Source: JAOTZA01 sp965224065 (GTDB lineage: Bacteria; Acidobacteriota; Thermoanaerobaculia; Multivoradales; JAHEKO01). From it: 64,000 nucleotides of DNA. The notes beneath the pieces were generated by a model. It saw only the letters and a list, made by a program, of their open reading frames with translations, did not search any database and was not told the DNA's origin. The translations under genes and the position numbers were made by a program. This document shows positions 8,157 through 17,456 of the stretch, piece after piece. Every line of letters starts with the position of its first letter. The stretch's first letter is position 1. Location: positions 930,001-994,000 of the forward strand of contig CBDCYF010000005.1 of assembly GCA_965224065.1 (NCBI GenBank), given 5' to 3'.

Positions 8157-10406
8157 TCAAGCCCCGCCGGACAGGATCGGCAGACGCCCCACCGTCGAAT
8201 TGCCCGGCAGATGTCGCCAGTCCGATTGCTCGAATTGAGCCGCCCGCGGCGATCCCGCGACGAACTCGGCGTCGGCCCGCGGAACCGCGGCGAAGATCAG
8301 CACGCCGCCCTGAACCAGCTCGTCGAGAACCGCTTCGACCCGGTTGCGGCCGCGGGGCGTCTTTTGCGTGGCGCGGTACCGGTAGATCGAGTCGACCCGG
8401 CGGGGCTTTCGAGCCAGGTAGGCGAGCAGCTCGGCGTCGGCCCGCGAGCGCCACAACGCGCTGCCGTCCAGGATGTTCGCCAGCAGTAGCTGGTAGCTGG
8501 TGCGCCAGCCGGTCATCCGGGCGACGACAAACGGGGACAGCGCCAGCTCACAGTCGCCGGAGATTCTCCTGGCGTGGAGGCCTTTCGTGGCCCGCGGCGC
8601 CTCTACCGGCCGCACCAAGTGGTCGCGCTCAATTTTTCGGAGGGCCTTGGCGACCTCGGGCTCGGCAAGTCCGGCGAGCTTCTCGCTTTCTTGCAGCTCC
8701 TCCAAGGTCTCCAGCTCCAGCTCGTCGACGATTGCGCCATAGATCGCCGCCGCGGCGGTCTTGATGCGCGCCAGATGCCAGTCACCCCCCAAGTGAGTGA
8801 AATCAAAGCCATCTGTGGTCAGGTCCTCGACTTCGCGATAGCTGAAGAACCCGCTGTTTTTCGCCGTGCTCTGCTCGAGCGTTCCGGCGACGCAAAGACG
8901 TCCCATCCGTTCGAGTCCCTGGCCGTCACCGCTGACCGTACACCAGATCCCGCCGGTGACGTCCAAGTGTTCCGGGCAGATGTCGAGATAGGCGTCGTCC
9001 CACCTCTCGCCCACCAGATTCAACGACTCCAGGTCGGAGTAGAGCGGCTGTCCGGGCGAGACGATAAATGGCTCTTCATTGACGCTCAGCAGCCCGGGAA
9101 ATTCTCTGAGAAAGGCGCGCAACATGGAGGCGCTGTGCATAAAGCCCTCCCGGCTGTCGCCCGGAAAGCCCGGGATAAACCCCGCGGTCACGCCGATCCC
9201 CGATTCCAGGAACGCCCGGATCGCCAAAACGTTGTCCAGCTCGGTGCGCCGTTTGTTCATCAGCTCGAGCGTCCGATCGTCGAACGATTCGATACCCAGA
9301 AACACATCGTGGCAACCGGCCTTCTTGAGCAACCGAGCGGTGCGACGGTCCATCTGGGCGCGCATAAAACCGCTCCACTCCACTTCAACCGATTGCCGGA
9401 GCAGCTCTTCTGCAAACGCTTGAAGCCGTTTTGGATGCCCGTTGAGCAGCGAGTCCGAGAACAACAGGTAATCGGTGCCATAGCGCGCCTGGAGCTCTTT
9501 CACCTGTTCGACAGCGTGCTCGGGCGTATCCAGCCGAAAATGCTGCCAGAAAACCCACTCGCTGCAAAAGGAGCACTTGTCGGTACACCCTCTTGAAAGC
9601 TGGAACGGCACCGCTCGATATTCATCCTCCTGGTAGGCCGCAAGGTGCATTTCGTCAAAGCTGGCCAGCGGCAAACTCTCCAATCTGATCAGAGCTTGCC
9701 GCTCTTCGACCGGTCGCCCTTTCGAATCCAACTGCAGGGCGCCGGGCACGCCAACGGCAATGGTCCGGCTGGACCGGTCAAACGATTCATAGAGAGACAG
9801 CAAGGTTTCTTCGCCCTCGCCCAGGGCCACAGCATCGAACAAGCCGCCGCGCAGACCGAGCAGCGCCGCGGCCCGACTCTCGGTCACCTGCGGCCCACCC
9901 ACGACGATCGCCGGCGGTCTCCGCCGTCGTTTCAGGTGCGCCGCGGCCAGCAGCGTCGAAAAGTAGTTCGAGGTCCAGACCGAAAAGCCGATGAAGTCGA
10001 TCTCCGGGATCCGCGCCAGCTCGAGCTCGAGATATCGATCCAAGCCGCGGACATAGCCCTCGAGAAAATCCGGCGAGATCCCACGCTCGAGGCAATATCG
10101 CTCGAACAACCCGTCAAACGCGCTCGAATCCATACCGGCATCCGGCCACGAGCGAAACAGGCGCAGGGCCAGCGGCAGATCGGGGATATCCATGACATAG
10201 GACTCGCCAAACGCCCCGGTGTGGCTGTAGGTCGGCGCGTAAGCGTCCGGCACGCCGAGACGCAGATCCAGGAAATCGAAATCTCGGCAGCCATTGGCCT
10301 TCAGGTACCCGAGCAGCGACGCGACCCCGGCCGGCGGACAATTGGTGGCGTACGGCGGCACGATCGCCAACAAGTTCGGGCTGACCTTCTGATTCACCTT
10401 CGCCAA
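8157..10406 (-). CDS. B12-binding radical SAM enzyme with C-terminal PqqD-like/winged-helix region
   Basis: About 749 residues. The N-terminal cobalamin-binding-like domain starts LLAIVPPY and has IVVGGPQ near 170. The radical SAM core has CX3CX2C cysteines at about 274, 278 and 281 (RGCTDKCSFCSEW), which bind the 4Fe-4S cluster. A conserved GIESFDDRTLELMNK motif and GFIPGFPGD follow. The last ~100 residues resemble a PqqD/recognition-element winged helix (ELLAYLARK...VEAVLDELVQGGVL), which would suggest a peptide substrate; this is inference. TTG at 10406 was chosen because GGGGAG lies six bases upstream; GTG 10397 and TTG 10454 are alternatives. It is the first gene of the operon with HAD, dehalogenase and membrane protein. 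No precursor peptide was found nearby. Confidence 0.88.
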   Translation of the reverse strand: MAKVNQKVSPNLLAIVPPYATNCPPAGVASLLGYLKANGCRDFDFLDLRLGVPDAYAPTYSHTGAFGESYVMDIPDLPLALRLFRSWPDAGMDSSAFDGLFERYCLERGISPDFLEGYVRGLDRYLELELARIPEIDFIGFSVWTSNYFSTLLAAAHLKRRRRPPAIVVGGPQVTESRAAALLGLRGGLFDAVALGEGEETLLSLYESFDRSSRTIAVGVPGALQLDSKGRPVEERQALIRLESLPLASFDEMHLAAYQEDEYRAVPFQLSRGCTDKCSFCSEWVFWQHFRLDTPEHAVEQVKELQARYGTDYLLFSDSLLNGHPKRLQAFAEELLRQSVEVEWSGFMRAQMDRRTARLLKKAGCHDVFLGIESFDDRTLELMNKRRTELDNVLAIRAFLESGIGVTAGFIPGFPGDSREGFMHSASMLRAFLREFPGLLSVNEEPFIVSPGQPLYSDLESLNLVGERWDDAYLDICPEHLDVTGGIWCTVSGDGQGLERMGRLCVAGTLEQSTAKNSGFFSYREVEDLTTDGFDFTHLGGDWHLARIKTAAAAIYGAIVDELELETLEELQESEKLAGLAEPEVAKALRKIERDHLVRPVEAPRATKGLHARRISGDCELALSPFVVARMTGWRTSYQLLLANILDGSALWRSRADAELLAYLARKPRRVDSIYRYRATQKTPRGRNRVEAVLDELVQGGVLIFAAVPRADAEFVAGSPRAAQFEQSDWRHLPGNSTVGRLPILSGGA

Positions 10407-10586
10407 GCCGTCTCCCCGTTTGCACGGGTCGCGTGGTGGAACGCCGTCTTTCAATCGAAAGATTACTTATGAGTTTATCACCGCGTGGCCGCCGAAAGTA
10501 AAGAAGGGCGTTCCACTACAGAGCCCCTGGCCGGCAGGGGCGGCTCTGCGGCCGACGGAACCTGAAATGGGGACCGGCTAGCTTGA

Positions 10587-10649
10587 CTTTCTCACCAACC
10601 TCCGGCCCGAAGGCCGGAAAGCCTCCTACCTCGAACGCTGGTGAGAAAG
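10587..10649 (-). terminator. Nested inverted repeat with UUCG hairpin after the C25 peptidase gene
   Basis: Perfect 11-base arms (10587-10597 and 10639-10649, CTTTCTCACCA/TGGTGAGAAAG) enclose a second perfect stem, 10602-10617. On the minus strand this reads CCGGCCUUCGGGCCGG, a very stable UUCG tetraloop. It begins 6 bases past the stop of the C25 peptidase gene. A U-tract is missing, so it may act as a 3' stabiliser or factor-dependent terminator rather than an intrinsic one. Confidence 0.55.
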
Positions 10650-10654
10650 GCAGG

Positions 10655-13600
10655 CTAGGGTTCGAGCCGCAGCGCCGGGTCACCCAAGAGCGTCGTTCCG
10701 AGCACCACGTCCCGATAGCCCCGCTCGGCAAGATCTCGCCGGGAGAGCTCCACCGCTTGACCGAGCGTCGCGCCGGGCAAGCTCAGATGGTGGTAGAAGC
10801 GCTCGGCCATCTCACGGTCGGAAACCACTTTTGTCAGGGTCGACGCGCCGATGACGGCGGCTGCCCCTTGGCTTCCGGACAGCAAAAAGGCGTGGGCAAG
10901 CGTGTTGTACTGCGGTACCGAATGGTAGCCGTTCCAGCAGCCCCACTGCACCACCACGGTCGGGTCGCCGTGGTTGATGAATGCCGGCGGATCGGCGGGA
11001 CCCAACAGACCGGAGAAAGTCCAGGACCCCGGTCCCGAGTGGCCAAAATACTGGGTCAGACCCGGCCCGGAATTGATCGCGTCGAGAAGCGTAGCGCGGG
11101 CACCGGCGACACCGTCGAGGTCCACATAGGCACGCTCGACGGTCCAGCCGGCCGGCATCATCTCCGCCAGCTCGTCACTGAGCTCCGAGAAAGAAAAGGG
11201 CTCTTCGGCCGCGTCGGCCGCAAAAATCGCGTCGAGAGAGGCCGGCGAATAGGTCAGTGTCTTGTCGATCACGGTCTCGAGCTCATCCACCGAGCGGACG
11301 GGAAGCCTCCCGAGGTAGACATCCGGGACGCCGTCGCGATCACCGTCCGCCAGCGCGGCATCCGAAGGCGTGAACTGCACCACGTTGTGGGTCGGCAGAT
11401 AGATCGTTGGGATAAAGCTGACCGAGCCGACGCCCAGATAGTCGTGGTAGTCGTAGCTGTCGCCACCGATCAGGAGAAGGTACTCCGCGCCCCGGTTGGC
11501 CGCGATGTCGCCGACGAAGCTACGGATGGCCTCCGGGTCGAAGACGCCGCCGCCGTATTCTCGAAAGACCTGCCCGGTGCTCACGGTCGCCACGGTGAAG
11601 CCGTCGGCCCGGCGCGCTGCGACCAGCGGCGCCAGGTGATCCTCGAAGAGCGGATGCGTCAGGATCCAGTAGTTCGCCGGGCCGGCGGGCACAGGATCGA
11701 GTGGAGCTCGGAGCTCGATCTCCGGCCGCAGCAGGGCGCCGGCCGTCGAGACATGGTAATGCGCGGGACCTTGACGCCGCCCCTTGAGACGGGCCGTATA
11801 GACGCCGTTCCCACTCTCGCGGGCCTCGGTCGCCCCAAGATAGATCATCCGCTCCCCGACCACGCGATAGGCCACGACATCGGGAGAGGTGAAGCCTTGG
11901 ATCTCCACTGCGGCGCCGAGAGTCTCACCGGAGAAACGATCCGCAGACGCCACGAATTGCCGTGGATACCGAACCCCGTAGCTTTCGACGTGAACCAGAT
12001 CCCAGTCCGCGCCGGTGTCACCGGGCAGCACGACTTCGACCGAGTTCACCCCGTCGACGAGCAGGCCGCCGGGAATCGGGATTTCGAGGGACAGCGCGGA
12101 GAGTCCGTTGAACAGCTCGTCGGCGACATGGACGCCGTTGAGCAGGATCTGGACGTGGTGATCCGGAGCGACGTCCGGAAAATCAGTCACGCCCCAGAGA
12201 TCGACCTCGAGAACCGCCTCACCCGGCGCCACGGCGTCGACCTCGATCTCAAACGTCTCGGAGACCGGTTGCTGAAACGCGAGCACGCGCTTCTCGTACC
12301 AGGGATCTCCGTTCGGTGACGCAAAACTGTATTCGAGGTTGTGCTCGACCGTCTCGCGCGCGATGTAACGGGTCGGGGTCCGCCCACGGGGCGGTCGGGG
12401 CAGCGAGCGAATCCTGCGGGCCTGAAAACGGTTCACGGTGAGCTCGAGAACGTCGGTCGCGGTATAGAGGGAATCCAGAGCCTGACCATAGAACTCGAAA
12501 AACCCGCCGGGACCGACCACTCCGTCCCCGCTGGGGCCGACAACCCGTATTGGAACTCCATTGCCGCCGCGGGTGAGGGCGAGGTGACGAAGCGGCGCGC
12601 CTTCGAGCGCCGGGACATCTTCGAACCAGACCCGGTAGAGACCGTCCTCAGATACCCGTATCTCGTAGGACGGGTAGACAACTCGTCGTTGTCTTGCCCG
12701 GCCGGCACGCGTGCGCGAGGCTGCGCTCTTGGCGGTCAAGCCGGGATCGGCTTGCTGCGCCACCGGCTCATAACTGCGCGCGGCCTCCAGCCGGCTGGCC
12801 GAGGCCTGGCGATCGAGTTGTTCTCGAACCACGCTCCAATCCACCGGCTCGGGCAGATGGTCGCCCCCCGCCCGGACGCCGAGGTCAAAGGGGCCGTGCA
12901 GCCTCTCCTTGCCGCGCACGTCCACCTCGCCCAGGAAGAAACGCTCGGCCCCGGTCTCGGCGATCGGAACCTCGTAGGTGCGCGGCACCAGCGAGTCGAT
13001 CGAATAGCCCGGGATCAAATCGGCGTTCAGACGGCGCCAGGATCCCGATTCCTCTCCGTACAGATGAAAACCGAGGTTGGCGGTCTCGGTCTGGGTCGTC
13101 CAGGTCGCGTCGACCCCCGAGCCATGAGGTCTGGCCTCGAAAGACGACAGCGTGACCGGCACGGTCGTGCAGTCGAAAGTAAAATCGCTCATGCCGGAGA
13201 GCTGATCCCCGTTCAGGGCCGTAGACGTATCGAGCGGGCCGGGCGTGTACACCACCCGGACGCTGCGCACCGGCCCTGGAATGGTGATCGAAGCGGTGCC
13301 CGCCGCGGCTCCAAAGGAGGCCGAGTCGTCGCCGGTGCAGGTCACCGTCGTGGTGTTGTCGCCCGTGCAGGTCATGGCCGTGCCGCCGGTGACCTCCACG
13401 TTGATCGCTCCCACAAAGGTGGCCGTGACGATCATGCGGTCCTGGTAGGAAGTGATGGGCGGTGTGTCGGCGTCGATATCGAATAGATCGAACTCCAGAT
13501 TCTCGACCGCCTCGCCGCCAAAATCGAGCGTAAAAACAAGCTCGTCTCCGTTGTCGGCTGGTCCATCGATCCACCAGTCGATCGTGTCGGGCGCGGTCCT

Positions 13601-13870
13601 CAGATCGACAAATGGCTCGCCGACGTCGGCCACGTCGTCGGGATCGCTAAAGGTAGCCGTTACGGTCGAGTCGTCGCAGGGGTTCTCGGCAGTAAAAACC
13701 TGATCGGCCGGTGGCGGGTCGGGCGAGGGACCGTCGGTAAGCTCGAAGCTGTTAGCGGGCGTGCCGGCCGCGTTCCAGATCAGGTCCTCCGCCGCCGCGG
13801 GGACGGGGATCAAGACACAGGCAAGAAGTGCCGCCCAAAAGACAACATTACGAATCGACTGCCAGTGCAT
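10655..13870 (-). CDS. Secreted C25 (gingipain-like) cysteine peptidase
   Basis: A 1071-residue exported protein. It has a signal peptide at about 1-26 (ends PVPAAAE), and beta-rich N-terminal domains of about 400 residues with two paired-cysteine loops. The segment VTLSSFEARPHGSGVDATW, often found before such catalytic domains, is near 235. The peptidase C25 catalytic region lies in the last 350 residues: His944 in YFGHSGPG and Cys978 in VQWGCWNGY form the expected dyad. The family cleaves proteins after specific residues outside the cell and is often exported through the outer membrane. No C-terminal sorting domain is visible; the protein ends soon after the catalytic region. It is transcribed alone, with a weak ribosome-binding site before ATG 13870. 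Confidence 0.88.
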   Translation of the reverse strand: MHWQSIRNVVFWAALLACVLIPVPAAAEDLIWNAAGTPANSFELTDGPSPDPPPADQVFTAENPCDDSTVTATFSDPDDVADVGEPFVDLRTAPDTIDWWIDGPADNGDELVFTLDFGGEAVENLEFDLFDIDADTPPITSYQDRMIVTATFVGAINVEVTGGTAMTCTGDNTTTVTCTGDDSASFGAAAGTASITIPGPVRSVRVVYTPGPLDTSTALNGDQLSGMSDFTFDCTTVPVTLSSFEARPHGSGVDATWTTQTETANLGFHLYGEESGSWRRLNADLIPGYSIDSLVPRTYEVPIAETGAERFFLGEVDVRGKERLHGPFDLGVRAGGDHLPEPVDWSVVREQLDRQASASRLEAARSYEPVAQQADPGLTAKSAASRTRAGRARQRRVVYPSYEIRVSEDGLYRVWFEDVPALEGAPLRHLALTRGGNGVPIRVVGPSGDGVVGPGGFFEFYGQALDSLYTATDVLELTVNRFQARRIRSLPRPPRGRTPTRYIARETVEHNLEYSFASPNGDPWYEKRVLAFQQPVSETFEIEVDAVAPGEAVLEVDLWGVTDFPDVAPDHHVQILLNGVHVADELFNGLSALSLEIPIPGGLLVDGVNSVEVVLPGDTGADWDLVHVESYGVRYPRQFVASADRFSGETLGAAVEIQGFTSPDVVAYRVVGERMIYLGATEARESGNGVYTARLKGRRQGPAHYHVSTAGALLRPEIELRAPLDPVPAGPANYWILTHPLFEDHLAPLVAARRADGFTVATVSTGQVFREYGGGVFDPEAIRSFVGDIAANRGAEYLLLIGGDSYDYHDYLGVGSVSFIPTIYLPTHNVVQFTPSDAALADGDRDGVPDVYLGRLPVRSVDELETVIDKTLTYSPASLDAIFAADAAEEPFSFSELSDELAEMMPAGWTVERAYVDLDGVAGARATLLDAINSGPGLTQYFGHSGPGSWTFSGLLGPADPPAFINHGDPTVVVQWGCWNGYHSVPQYNTLAHAFLLSGSQGAAAVIGASTLTKVVSDREMAERFYHHLSLPGATLGQAVELSRRDLAERGYRDVVLGTTLLGDPALRLEP

Positions 13871-14012
13871 ACAATTTACCCAACCGTATTAGAACACGTT
13901 GCAGATCTTTGCAAAGATGCACTGTTTCACTCTGCGCGTGGATATTCAGTTACACCCCAGCGACTAGATTCGCGTACTTACGCGTCACGGCGCGGCCGAC
14001 GCGCGCGGGCGG

Positions 14013-16397
14013 CTACGATTTGTCGGCGGGCGATTCGCTCGCGGGCGCGGCCGGAACGCCCCGGTCCGGCAGCAGAAAGCTCGCCAAAGCGGGCAACAGC
14101 AGGATCGCCCCCAACATGTTCACCAGGAACATAAAGGTCAGCAAGATCCCCATGTCGGCCTGAAACTTGAGCGGCGAAAAAATCCAAGTGGCCACACCCA
14201 CCGCCAACGTGATGCCCGTGAACAGGACGCCGTTCCCGGCCACGTGGAGCGTCTCGCGGTAGGCCTCGGGCAGCGACTTGCCTTCGGCACGCAGGGTCTT
14301 CAACCGGCTGTAGATATAGATACCGTAGTCGACCCCGATGCCGACTCCGAGCGCGACCACCGGCAGGGTCGAGACCTTGAGCCCGATCTCGAGCACCGTC
14401 ATCAACGCATAGGCCAGGAGCGACACCAAGCCGAGCGGGAGGACTACGCACAGCGTGCCGCGCACCGAACGGAACCCAAGCAGACAGAGCAAGATGATCG
14501 CCGAGAAGACATAGAGCAGCATCGGGAACTGGGCCGCCGACACCGCCTCGTTGGTGGCCGCCATCACGCCGACGTTGCCGGTGGCGAGCTTGAACTGAAC
14601 GTCTTCGGATCCGAACTCGTCATTGAAGGACTTGACCTCGGCGACAATAGACTCGATGGTCTCGGCCTTGTGGTCGGTGGTGAACATCATCACCGGCATG
14701 ACGCTGCAGTCCTCGTTGAGCAAGCCGGTACTGGTGGGCACATAGGCGATCGACTGCACCAGGACGTCCTGGTTGCGGGAGAGCACCCGCCATTTCGGGG
14801 CTCCCTCGTTCCAGCCCGCGTTGATCACGCGCGCGATCCCGGGGAGCGCGATGACCGACTGGACCCCGGGCACGTTGCGCATGTGCCACTCGAAGCTGTC
14901 GATCGTGTTCATGATCTCGTACTCGACGCAACCTTCTTCCTTGGTCTCGACGATCACCGAGAGGATGTCGACGCCGATCGAGAACCGGTCGCTGATGATC
15001 TCGCTGTCGAGGTTGTAGCGGGAGTCCGAGCGCAGCTCGGGCACGCCCCGGTGCAAGTCGCCGATCTTGATCTCGCGCGCCTTCCAGGCCCCAAAGGCCA
15101 GAAACAGCGCCGCGATCGCGACCACGACGGTCGCGGGCTTGCGCTCGGCCACCCGAGCGACCCGATCCCAAAACCCGGTGGTCTGCTGGATGCGCCGGTT
15201 GAGCCGCTCGCGGAAGGCATCGTCGATCTTGAGGTAGGACGTGATCACCGGCAACAGGACGAGATTAGTCAGGATGATCGTGGCCACGCCCAAGCTGGCG
15301 GTGATCGCCATCTCGCGGATCACCTGGATCTTGATGAGCAGAATGGTGATGAAGCCCACGGTGTCGCTGGCAAGGGCCACGACACCCGGGATGATCAGCC
15401 GCCGGCAGCCGCGGCGCGTCGCGACCAGCGCGTTCTCGGCGCCCTCCACGATCTCCGCTCGTACGGCGGTGATCATCTGGACGCCGTGGCTCACACCGAT
15501 GGCGAACACCAAAAACGGCACCAGGATACCCATCGGGTCGATGCCGAAGCCGAGCAGGGTCAGCAGACCCAGTTGCCACACCACGGCGACCAGCGAGCAC
15601 AACAGCACCACCATGGTCAGCCGGAAGGAGCTCGAGTAGAGATAGAGAAACAGGGCGGTGATCAGAAAGGCAACGGCGAAAAAGATCACCACCCGGCCGG
15701 TGCCATGGGCGATGTCGCCGATCACCTTGGCGAACCCGATCATGTGGACGTCGACCGGGCTGGTCCGGACCGTCACGTCGACCTGGTCCTGGAAACGGCT
15801 GCGGATCTTCTCTTCCAGCTCCTCCGCGACGCCGATGTAGTCGAGCGGCTCTCCGGTGTTGGGGTTTACGTCCTGGAGCTGGGCGCTGATGATGGCTCCG
15901 GAGAAGTCGTTGGCCACCAAACGCCCGACGATGCCCGCCTTGAGGATGTTCTCGCGTACCTGGGCAAGATCTTCCGGCGAGCCCATAAACTCCGCCGGCA
16001 CCACGTTGCCACCCGAGATGCCGTCCTCCACGACCTCAGTGAACCGGGTGTTGGGTGTAAACAGCGAGCTCACCCGGCCCCGATCCACTCCGGGGATAAA
16101 AAAGACCTCGTCGGTAGCGGCCTTGAGCGCCTCCATGAACTCGGGATCGAAGATGTCCCCTTCCCGCGCCATCAAAGCGATCAGCAGCCGGTTGGCGCCG
16201 CCAAACTCCTGACGGTGCTTCAGATAGGTCTGCATGTAGGGGTGCTCGAGCGGCAGCAGCTTGGCGAAACCGGCGTCGATGTGGATGCGGCTCGCCCAGA
16301 ACCCCATAAACAGCGTCGCCAGAATGAACAGGATGATAATCAGCCGGCGGTTGCCAAAGACGGCGTCTTCGAGCTTGTCCTGGAACTTCGACAGCAT
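14013..16397 (-). CDS. MMPL/RND-family transporter
   Basis: A 794-residue inner-membrane protein with the RND layout: helix 1 (IIILFILATLFMGFWAS), a large periplasmic loop, about five helices, a second loop, and five to six C-terminal helices. HIDAGFAKLLPLEHPYM after helix 1 and GVGIGVDYGIYI in the second half are typical of MMPL/hopanoid- and lipid-transporting members. ATG 16397 has GGGGGA upstream; the longer frame to 16550 overlaps the YCF48-like gene. It is the last gene of the five-gene operon and probably moves a hydrophobic compound across the inner membrane or periplasm, powered by proton flow. The substrate is unknown. Confidence 0.9.
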   Translation of the reverse strand: MLSKFQDKLEDAVFGNRRLIIILFILATLFMGFWASRIHIDAGFAKLLPLEHPYMQTYLKHRQEFGGANRLLIALMAREGDIFDPEFMEALKAATDEVFFIPGVDRGRVSSLFTPNTRFTEVVEDGISGGNVVPAEFMGSPEDLAQVRENILKAGIVGRLVANDFSGAIISAQLQDVNPNTGEPLDYIGVAEELEEKIRSRFQDQVDVTVRTSPVDVHMIGFAKVIGDIAHGTGRVVIFFAVAFLITALFLYLYSSSFRLTMVVLLCSLVAVVWQLGLLTLLGFGIDPMGILVPFLVFAIGVSHGVQMITAVRAEIVEGAENALVATRRGCRRLIIPGVVALASDTVGFITILLIKIQVIREMAITASLGVATIILTNLVLLPVITSYLKIDDAFRERLNRRIQQTTGFWDRVARVAERKPATVVVAIAALFLAFGAWKAREIKIGDLHRGVPELRSDSRYNLDSEIISDRFSIGVDILSVIVETKEEGCVEYEIMNTIDSFEWHMRNVPGVQSVIALPGIARVINAGWNEGAPKWRVLSRNQDVLVQSIAYVPTSTGLLNEDCSVMPVMMFTTDHKAETIESIVAEVKSFNDEFGSEDVQFKLATGNVGVMAATNEAVSAAQFPMLLYVFSAIILLCLLGFRSVRGTLCVVLPLGLVSLLAYALMTVLEIGLKVSTLPVVALGVGIGVDYGIYIYSRLKTLRAEGKSLPEAYRETLHVAGNGVLFTGITLAVGVATWIFSPLKFQADMGILLTFMFLVNMLGAILLLPALASFLLPDRGVPAAPASESPADKS

Positions 16398-16407
16398 CGG
16401 TCCCCCG

Positions 16408-17454
16408 CTAGCCTGTGCCCAACTCGTCGGCCGACAGCAGCGTGACGCCAAACTCACCAAACAGCGCCAGACGACCGTCCGCGAGCGAAAGAACAGAGGA
16501 ATAGGCCTGCCGGTCCGGCTGTGCGTCGAGCGAGAAGGTCTCGCCACCATCGCGGCTCACCAGAATCGTTCCTTCCAAACCGACGATCACCACCGTGCCG
16601 TCGGGGAGCCGAACACCGTCGGTGAGCATGGCCTGGGTGCCGGCGTCGAGCGCCCGCCAGGTCTCACCCGCGTCGTCCGAGCGAAATAGGTGCCCGCGGA
16701 GGCCAAAGAGCAACAACGAGTCGCCCTCGAGCGGCAAAGACGAGAAAAATGAGCCCTCGTAGGGCGACGGCAGCTCGGTCCAGTTCTCACCCTCGTCGTC
16801 GGACCGGTAAGCGGTTCCCGCTTCGGCAGCAATATAGATGCGACCGGCGTCCGATCTCGCGATGTGGTTCAGGTGGTAGTCGCCACCGGCGTCGTAGGCG
16901 AAGGGGTCCTCCTCCACCCCCTCCTCGTCGGTGTCGGCCACCGCCAGTTCGGCAAGCGACCAGCTCTCTCCCCCATCGGCGGTGCGGAGAAAATAGCCGT
17001 AGGCACCAATCGCCACGCCATTTTGGACGTCGCGGAACCACACATCGAGCAGCGGCAGCTCCTCTTCCGGGGCGGAATACACCAGGTCCCAGTTTGCACC
17101 GCCGTCGCGGGTGCGCAGGACGGTTGCGTCATGGCCCACCGCCCAGCCGACCTCCTCGTCTTGGAGAAAGACGGCGGTCAGCATGGCGCGTGTCGGGACC
17201 GAGTCGGCTTGCCGCCAGCTCGCGCCGCCGTCGCGGCTGGAGAGAATGTGGCCTCGCTCGCCCACCGCGACCAGCAGCTCGCCGGACACGGCTCCGTCCA
17301 GGAGCAGCGATTTCTCGGCCAGCGGCTTGCGCAACGCGGATTCCGCCGGTTCTTCGACCTGAGCGACCGCCGACAGATAGCCCGCCACCGCTAGGACCGC
17401 CGCCGGGACGGCGACCGCGAGGGTACCGGGGCGCTGGCCGGATCGTTCTCGCAC
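16408..17454 (-). CDS. YCF48/BNR-repeat beta-propeller, exported
   Basis: A 348-residue protein with one N-terminal membrane anchor or signal segment (about 11-30). Repeated BNR/Asp-box-like units follow: SSRDGGASWR, TRDGGANWD, TADGGESWS, SDDEGENW, SDDAGETWR and SRDGGETF. They form a predicted propeller like the Photosystem II assembly factor YCF48. In bacteria such proteins are regularly encoded with MMPL transporters and DUF1329/DUF1302 proteins, where a scaffold or assembly role is suspected. The GTG start lies two bases after the stop of the DUF1329 gene. A PSII role is excluded because nothing else suggests photosynthesis. Confidence 0.85.
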   Translation of the reverse strand: MRERSGQRPGTLAVAVPAAVLAVAGYLSAVAQVEEPAESALRKPLAEKSLLLDGAVSGELLVAVGERGHILSSRDGGASWRQADSVPTRAMLTAVFLQDEEVGWAVGHDATVLRTRDGGANWDLVYSAPEEELPLLDVWFRDVQNGVAIGAYGYFLRTADGGESWSLAELAVADTDEEGVEEDPFAYDAGGDYHLNHIARSDAGRIYIAAEAGTAYRSDDEGENWTELPSPYEGSFFSSLPLEGDSLLLFGLRGHLFRSDDAGETWRALDAGTQAMLTDGVRLPDGTVVIVGLEGTILVSRDGGETFSLDAQPDRQAYSSVLSLADGRLALFGEFGVTLLSADELGTG

Positions 17455-17456
17455 CG

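Noticed and set aside
10583..12319. 578-codon plus-strand frame opposite the C25 peptidase
   Set aside because: No ribosome-binding site or domain; it is explained by the codon bias of the peptidase gene.
14244..16445. 733-codon frame on the plus strand opposite the MMPL transporter
   Set aside because: It is the antisense shadow of a GC-rich gene. The encoded protein is low-complexity, rich in Arg, Asp and His, and without a domain; the minus-strand product is a clear RND transporter.
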